Assembly (NCBI GenBank): GCA_030077755.1
Contig: JAQJZZ010000019.1
Location: 756,501 to 820,500, forward strand
Length of the DNA stretch: 64,000 nucleotides
Direction: 5' to 3'
From: Filosporella fistucella
Taxonomy: Eukaryota > Ascomycota > Leotiomycetes > Helotiales
A model generated the notes under the pieces. It worked only from the letters and a program-made list of their open reading frames with translations, did no database searches and was not told the origin of the DNA. This document shows, piece after piece, positions 57,644 to 64,000 of this stretch. The first letter of the stretch is position 1. Each line of letters begins with the position of its first letter. The position numbers and the translations under genes are program-made.

Positions 57644-59915
57644 TTACTCCATCTTCATCCACGCATCTTCCACTCCTTCCTCTGGAATCCACACTTCACT
57701 TCCATTCCAGCCTTCTTCCCCCGCGACCACCGCGTCTTCATTTACTTTATATACTCCATCCTCACCTATTTCCCCTACGATACTACCGCGCCATTGTCTA
57801 CCCTGTGTTCCTACTCCTGAACCGAATCCTAAGCCTAGTCCTAGGCCTAGATTTGTGTTCTCATCTCTCTCTGACCCGTCTTCATTTCCGGTATAATTTG
57901 GATCCAAGAAAGGGGAAATAGGAAGAGCAGAATGACCTGAGATTTCCGGCTGTAGTGTATTTGTGAATCTTTGGATTTCTGGTTTCTCAGCTGCCTTCGC
58001 AAGGAGAAGACTAGCGTATTGGCGTTGCGAGTTAGGTGTCTGACTTAGTGTCTTCACGAAGATTTCAAATGGGTCTTGCAGAACACCGTAGCCTGATTCG
58101 TGGGGAAGGGAGGTGCCACATGCTTGCATGACATCGAGCATTGTATTTCCTATCTCGAAGATCTTTTCGAAGATTCCCATGCCGTGGACTTCGATCGATG
58201 TTGTGGGCAGGGAAGAGATGACGTCTAAGAGGGAATGAGCGATTTTGAGGGGATAACGGAACGTCATGCTTTCGTCTGTGGCGTTGGAGGAGAGGAGACC
58301 TTGGCGCATGGAAGATTGCCAGACTATGAGACGTAGCCATTGTTGGGTTACGAGGATATCGGCTTTTTGGATTGTGGTTAGAGGGAGGTTAGAGGGGTGA
58401 GGTCGGTTCAGTTGTTGTTGCAGTGCCGTGTAGGTTATTGTTGAGGCTGGGGCGGAGGCGGATTCGTTCCAGGCGTCTACGAAGGAGGAGTCTAGGAGGT
58501 GATAGGAATTTACTAGGGACATGAAACCAGAGTGGATTTCTGGGGATTCGTATTCGTGGACTGTGGTAGGGAAGGAGGGCGTTTTGGAGAGGGTTAGGGG
58601 TTTGTGGCGGAGGATGGCGAAGGATCTTGGGAGGGTGTTAGAATATGTGAGTTTATGAGAGAGAGATGAGCAGGGTACCTTTCTGTGACGTATAAAATCC
58701 AAAATGTTCTCCTTCGACAAAGTGCTTCGGCAGGACTCAATCCCACATAAGAATTCTCGTTATGAAATCCCAGATCTTGACCCATAGTTAATGCTTCTCT
58801 CAAATAATACCAAGATTTCCTATTTTGATTCAATTCAAAGAACGCTGTGGATACGAAATATGAGGATATAACTGCTGATAGCGATTTATCTTCTACGAAG
58901 TCGTAGGATTGACGAACAGATATACATTCATCTAGGAAGAAACGCCCAGCGGCTTCCCAAGATGGAGGACCTGGAGCAACGATATTTTTCCCCGACATGT
59001 GAGTGGAAGTTAACGCGCAGAGAGCATACAATAAGTTCTTTTCATACATTTCCAAGGGCCGAGTGATGGAGGAGCGAAGGGTAGGCATGTGGACGAGCGG
59101 CATAATGGGGTATATATGTTCCATAAAGAGGTCTATACAGGTGGGTATGAGATAAAGATAGCTTGGACTGGTTGGTCTGAATTGGTCGGATGTCCAGATA
59201 CTGTTCGGTTCGTCGCTGGAGAGCTGAGAGGTGTCTGACATGATAGGGTGCCATTTTGGCTGGCCCGTAGTAGGTGAAGTGGAGGCAGCTGCGCTATCGG
59301 ATATCCATTGATCGATTCTGTGATATGTAGATGTAAGCATTTGGTATATCAACTTGACGAGGGGTAGAACATGGAAATGAAGAGATTGATAGTGACACGT
59401 GATTTTCACATGACACTTGAATTTGCTTCAATCTCAAGCCTTTCTTCCCATGAAAACAGGACAAACTTGCTGCTATGCGCCTCAAACTGTTTCCTTATCA
59501 TACCGAGGCCAAGATGATAACGGCGATTTGAGCTTGCTGACATGACTTACGATGGAGGACCTCCGGAACTCTGACTCGCGGTTGCGGACCCATTTGACTT
59601 TGGCTTAGGGATATCACCGTCGAGTTGCCGCAATTCATTGATAACTCGACCACTCCCTCTCTTCGGGCCCCTTCTTTTAGGGACATGTTCCCTCTTGCAG
59701 GTCAATGAAGCATTGTTACATTGATTGCACGGAAATTCGCCATCACATCGAATTCCTAATATCTGGTCAGTGCTCAAGCTCTCCCCAGACAAGCTCCTCA
59801 CAACAGCTCAGCTCTGCGAACTGGTGCGGGGAAAGGATAACTGCAACTTACGACGTCTTCGACAATGATCACACACAGTCCGACGGCTTATTGGTTTGCC
59901 GGCTTCTGGAGACAT
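57644..59915 (-). CDS. Zn2Cys6 transcription factor, MAL-activator-like
   Basis: Exons 59915..59852, 59755..59551, 59317..58679 and 58625..57644; phases agree and give 629 residues. The binuclear zinc cluster is CX2CX6CX5CX2CX6C with cysteines at residues 15, 18, 25, 31, 34 and 41; an intron splits it after codon 21. The linker VPKRRGPKRGSGRVINEL resembles the KKRGPK linker of yeast MAL activators. The Fungal_trans-type middle domain is clear: MEHIYPIMPLVHMPTLRSSI, a helical WEAAGRFFLDECISVRQSYD, LREALTMGQDLGFHNENSYV and RRRTFWILYVTERSFAILRH. It acts in the nucleus, with activators of this class usually binding paired CGG half-sites. It is divergent from an alpha-glucoside permease, which suggests that it may regulate sugar uptake; this is inference. 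The first upstream ATG is out of frame. Confidence 0.9.
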
Positions 59916-61532
59916 ACCATTGCTCAAGGCGATTTGCTTCGGAAATATCGTAGGAAAGCATGAAAAGTGAGACCGGGAGTGATGGATTGAGCGAGAGATA
60001 TGGCGACAGGAGGAGAGGACTTGGGAAAAACAAGTGCAGGACGTTTAATTCTGCTTTGAAGGGGCGTTCCCGCTGTTGTTGATGAGGGGCGTCTCGGGCG
60101 TGTCAGACAGGAGAGGGGATGCGAGAGAAGCGGGGGGGTTTTGCGTTGACTACGCGAAAAGGAGTTTAGACGGAAACTTAAAACGACTATCACACGACCG
60201 CAATTGCTCTCCTGCCTACTTGTACAGTACACACCTACATATCCACCTCTTGTTAATACCCACTTCACAGACCTTGGAAGACGACCACTTCTTCAGCTGC
60301 ATATCTGAATGCATGCATACAGCCTGTCATCTTCACTACCAGAAACACGCAATTTGCCGTAATGGCATGATATATAAGAGCCACATCGTCAGCGGCTTAT
60401 CGGGGATATTGCGGAGAAAAACATCGCATTGTTGCGCTCTGTATCATAGGCAAGTATCATAGCCATTTGTCAACTTGATTGCGGAGAAGCCTGCTAGTCT
60501 AGAGACAAGCATTGAGATAGGGAGATGACTTTTTCCTAGTACGTAACCTTAGCACTTGAGAAAGGTTCCGGCAGGATGGTATCTCTGACAGTAGGTTGGT
60601 AGCTTACACGTGATAATCGATCTGCGATGTTCGAGAATTATGCCTTGGCCAAGAGTATATTAGGATTACCCTATTGTGTAGTCTCCTCATGATTATTTCC
60701 GTCTGTCGTTTTCCTTCTGTTACTGAACTTTCATCATCTTTTTATTGACGACGCAATTCTGGCGGAGCGGATACCATACGCTGAGTCGCTAGAACTGAAC
60801 TCCAGATTTGATGCATGGCAAGTTACTTTTCTGACTGCAAAACTCGGTGCCATTCAAGTCAACTTGCAGTCTTCTAACGAGTCAACTATACCCCAGAACT
60901 CGTTCCAATGTCAATAGGAGAAGGCTTCCCACTATTATTGCAACACAGATAAGGAAATTGGCCCACAGATGAAGTCCCTCAGCCTCGTTGTACACAACTG
61001 GCTAGGTTGTCGTGATACTGAGGTCATATTCTAAATCCGTCGGTAGATGCATACAATCTTTAGAACCCTGTTTCTTGACCAGCTCTTCGGTCAATATCAG
61101 GCTTTCAAGTTTCGAATGATAAAATGTTCGACCATGGTGAACTTCGAATTCCTAGGCCTGACCTGAATGATTTCATCACTCAGGAGCCATGGGATATCTG
61201 CAAAACAATGAGAAAAATGCAGTATGAATGGCATTTCAATTGGCGGCGAGTCCGAAATTGGAGTAACCGTTTCGAAGTCGCCGTCACTTGACCATATGTT
61301 TTCTGGGTGACGATATGCGAGAATCCATCAAAGTCGTGGTACAGATGTCACCAAAAGTTTGGTTAATATAATAAGCGACATAAGCAGGAAATCTTCTCGT
61401 TGTTATTTCCCTTGCGTCTTAAGTATATTTGAGTGTGTTGTCCTCACGAGAATCACTGCCCAAGGAACATTCGTTCTCTCCTTCCGAAGTTTCGCGCTTG
61501 AACATCGTCACTTCCTAAAGAGTCACGCCAAA
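59916..61532. promoter_or_regulatory. Divergent promoter region of the Zn2Cys6 gene and the sugar permease
   Basis: 1.6 kb between the two starts with no gene. It contains a CGG-N8-CGG site listed separately and further single CGG triplets. A 128-codon frame at 60076..60462 shows no domain. Confidence 0.5.
60401..60414 (+). promoter_or_regulatory. CGG-N8-CGG direct repeat, possible Zn2Cys6 binding site
   Basis: CGG (60401..60403), an 8-nt spacer and CGG (60412..60414). This is the spacing reported for AmyR-type regulators of starch and maltose genes (CGGN8(C/A)GG). It lies about 490 bp from the Zn2Cys6 start and 1.1 kb from the permease start. One match of this length can occur by chance. 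Confidence 0.35.
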
Positions 61533-63582
61533 ATGACTACATTGCCCCACAACACTGACGACGTTGACATCGTCAAAACATCTCGACTTCATCAACCAAC
61601 TGCCCGCAATACAAAAGTTGTCCAAACATCTCAAGGTCTACAACCAACGGCAGCAGCGATCCGAAAGATGTCTGCCACGAATGCAGATATGCCTCAGCTT
61701 CTTAATGAAGCAGAAGAAGCTACCAAGGTCGAGAAGAACATGACTATCTGGCAAGCTTTCCGCACCTATCCCAAAGCAGTGAGCTTCAGTATGGTCTTCT
61801 CGACCGCGATCATCATGGAGGGATACGACATCGTCTTGCTGGCACAATTTTATGCTTTTCCGTCATTGTAAGTCTACCCTCAGATCCGTTCGAGCGAGAG
61901 CAAAGAGCTTCTTGTGCTAACTCGAGATTACACAGCTGCAAGAAATTTGGTGTCGCAAGTGGAAATCCTAGACGTCCATACGAGATTCCTGCCGCATGGC
62001 AAGCTGGCCTTTCAAACGGTGCTGCTGTGGGTGAAATCCTTGGTCTCTTCATTAATGGTATTGTATCTGAGCGTTACGGCTACCGCAAGACTATGCTCGT
62101 GTCTCTCGTCGCAGTAACTGGTTTCATCTTTATTCCCTTCTTCGCCAAGAACCTTATTGATCTGCAAATCGGAGAAATTCTTTGTGGAATTCCTTGGGGT
62201 GTATTCCAGACCTTGACAACAGCATATGCGTCGGAAGTTTGCCCAACGCAGTTGAGAGCATATCTGACGACTTATGTAAACTTGTGTTGGGTCATGGGAC
62301 AATTAATTGGAAGTGGGGTTTTGAGATCTATGGTAAAGAGGAGTGATCAATGGAGCTATCGAATCCCATTTGCTATTCAGGTACGATCGATCTTGACACA
62401 CTTTGCATCAAGTGATTAGCCCAAGCTAACATATCTGTTCAGTGGGTTTGGCCCGTTCCTATCATTATCGGTGTCCTTCTTGCTCCAGAGTCTCCTTGGG
62501 TATGTCAGCACCACATTCCATGATATTCATCCAGGCTAATACATTAAAAGTGGCTCGTCCGCCGTGGTAGGACGGAAGATGCCAAAACAGCCCTACGCTC
62601 CCTCACCTCCGGGAAATCTGACGGATCCTTCAGCATTGATGATACAATTGCAATGATGGTGGCGACAAATGAACACGAAAAGGCTTTGGAGTCAGGCGTA
62701 GGCTATCTTGATTGTTTCAAAGACATTGATTTGAGAAGAACCGAGATTGTTTGTATAACTTGGGCAATTCAAAATCTGTGTGGAAGTGCGTTCATGGGAT
62801 ATTCCACATATTTCTACGAGCAAGCAGGCCTTCCAACTGTACAGGCTTTCAACATGAGTATGGCACAGGTACGTCTAGTCTAGTCTTTGAAAACATCGGT
62901 AGAAGGCATTCAACATCATACTAATCATGCTTTACAGTATTCTCTGGGATTTATTGGCACTATCGGTAGTTGGTTCCTCATGTCTCGCGCCGGACGGAGA
63001 ACACTCTACGTGCAAGGTCTCGCAATGCTTTCCCTAATGCTTTTGCTTATCGGAATTGTCGCTGCTTCTACTCCTGCCTCCGACTCAGAAAGATCTGGCT
63101 GGGCCATCGGATCTCTCCTGTTGGTTTACACCTTCGTCTACGATATAACTATAGGCCCAGTTTGCTATTCGCTCGTCGCGGAAATACCATCCACACGTCT
63201 CAAGACCAAATCCATTGTTCTGGCAAGGAATGTGTACAATGTCATTGGTGTAGTTAATGGAGTGATTGTACCATATATGCTTAACCCTACTGCATGGGAT
63301 TGGAAGGGCTTATCCGGATTTTTCTGGGCTGGAATCTGTGGTTTGTGTTTTCTGTGGGCATATTTTCGGCTGCCAGAACCAAAAGGTAGAACTTATGGGG
63401 AAATGGATGTTCTCTTCGAGAGAGGGGTGAGCGCTAGGAAGTTTCGTGAGACTGGTGCAAGCCTTGGAAACAGTGAGATTGAGGTGGTTACCGTTAGTGG
63501 GGAGAAGGTAGATTCGGATGAAAGAGGCACCGGTAGTGAGGATAAGACGGATCAGGATGAGGGAGTAGAGAAGACGGAGTAG
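61533..63582 (+). CDS. Alpha-glucoside/maltose:H+ symporter-like MFS sugar transporter
   Basis: Exons 61533..61867, 61936..62380, 62443..62499 (57 nt), 62551..62868 and 62938..63582; every join is in frame and the product has 599 residues. A long cytosolic N terminus precedes helix 1 (PKAVSFSMVFSTAIIMEGYD), whose MEGYD motif marks the fungal alpha-glucoside permease clade. MFS motifs are intact: GIVSERYGYRKTM (motif A), CGIPWGVFQTLTTAYASEV, PESPWWLVRRGR, GRRTLYVQGLAML and the closing LPEPKGRTYGEMDVLFERGV, the PETKGR-like sequence. The C terminus is acidic. Family members in yeast (Mal11/Agt1, Mal31) import maltose and related alpha-glucosides with protons. Exact substrate is not readable. It is divergent from a MAL-activator-like Zn2Cys6 gene. 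Confidence 0.92.
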
Positions 63583-64000
63583 ATTTGACTGGGATGCTCC
63601 GGTTTGTCAGGGATATATGACTGATGTTTCCAAGTGTTGTGAACTTGCTGTAATGGTTGCTCTATCCAAGACTTGATACATATCGCCCTTTGCTTGAGCT
63701 TAGCTATAAAAGTATCGAACCCATCATGTGCAAATTTGAGTCTCGTAATTCTATGAATTTGTACCGGTACATTAAGATCACCAAATAGTTTCATCTGATC
63801 TCAATAGTCACGCTTACCACAGCTCATTATCCTAAGGGCAGATTGTCGTCCTTCAGTGGGAGATGCAACAATATAACAACTCAGCACTTTCATACTTGAA
63901 AAAAGATTTGTTAGCAAAATAACTCTCTCGCCCCTTCCTGGATTCAAATTATTGTACAACCAAACGTGGTGGTTGTGGTATGAACAAAATGTTCTAGTTG
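63583..64000. other. 3' flank of the sugar permease
   Basis: 418 bp to the window end with no gene seen. A gene for sugar metabolism just beyond the edge cannot be ruled out. Confidence 0.5.

Noticed and set aside
1..64000. CRISPR array, rRNA, or a defence island
   Set aside because: No regularly spaced repeats with unique spacers, no rRNA sequence and no defence-family proteins; the genome is clearly eukaryotic.

Overview
The window reads as a chromosome segment of a filamentous ascomycete. Short GT-AG introns of about 45-100 bp are common, TACTAAC-like branch points occur, and the gene set is fungal: DLT1, Dsc2, SidF/SidL-type acyltransferase, Zn2Cys6 regulator, Tfb1. The style of the proteins suggests Leotiomycetes, possibly Sclerotiniaceae, but that placement is an impression that only a similarity search could settle. 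No bacterial operons, CRISPR array, rRNA or convincing tRNA were seen.

Layout. 0-9 kb: a 5'-truncated disordered protein, an F-box protein and a large acidic disordered protein. 9-18 kb: a secreted PLL-like beta-propeller lectin, an SV2-like MFS transporter and DLT1. 17.5-25.2 kb: a gene-poor stretch starting with a 37-bp tandem array fused to a MITE-like inverted-repeat element, with one very small spliced gene. 25-32.6 kb: a broken gene of unknown family, DSC2, a cis-prenyltransferase (RER2), an ING/PHD protein and a small hypothetical gene. 33.9-41 kb: an F-box/LRR protein, a membrane-anchored expansin-like protein and a siderophore acyltransferase with a complex 5' leader. 41-44.7 kb: a second gene-poor stretch. 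44.7-57 kb: a 230-aa orphan, the mitochondrial calcium uniporter, 2-oxoglutarate dehydrogenase E1, TFIIH subunit Tfb1 and a disordered protein with a Cys-rich tail. 57.6-63.6 kb: a Zn2Cys6 regulator divergent from an alpha-glucoside/H+ symporter.

Most genes are housekeeping and independently transcribed. Three local associations stand out: the regulator/permease pair with a CGG-N8-CGG site in the shared promoter; the adjacent mitochondrial calcium uniporter and 2-oxoglutarate dehydrogenase genes; and the siderophore acyltransferase leader with GATA motifs, a leader intron and a 39-codon upstream ORF.

Exon boundaries were read by eye from splice consensus and reading-frame continuity. Every multi-exon model given is in frame from start to stop, but none was checked against RNA or homologues. 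I found no clear multi-gene undescribed system. The best candidates for something new are the lectin, the tandem-array/MITE structure, the broken gene near 25.5 kb and the small spliced orphans.
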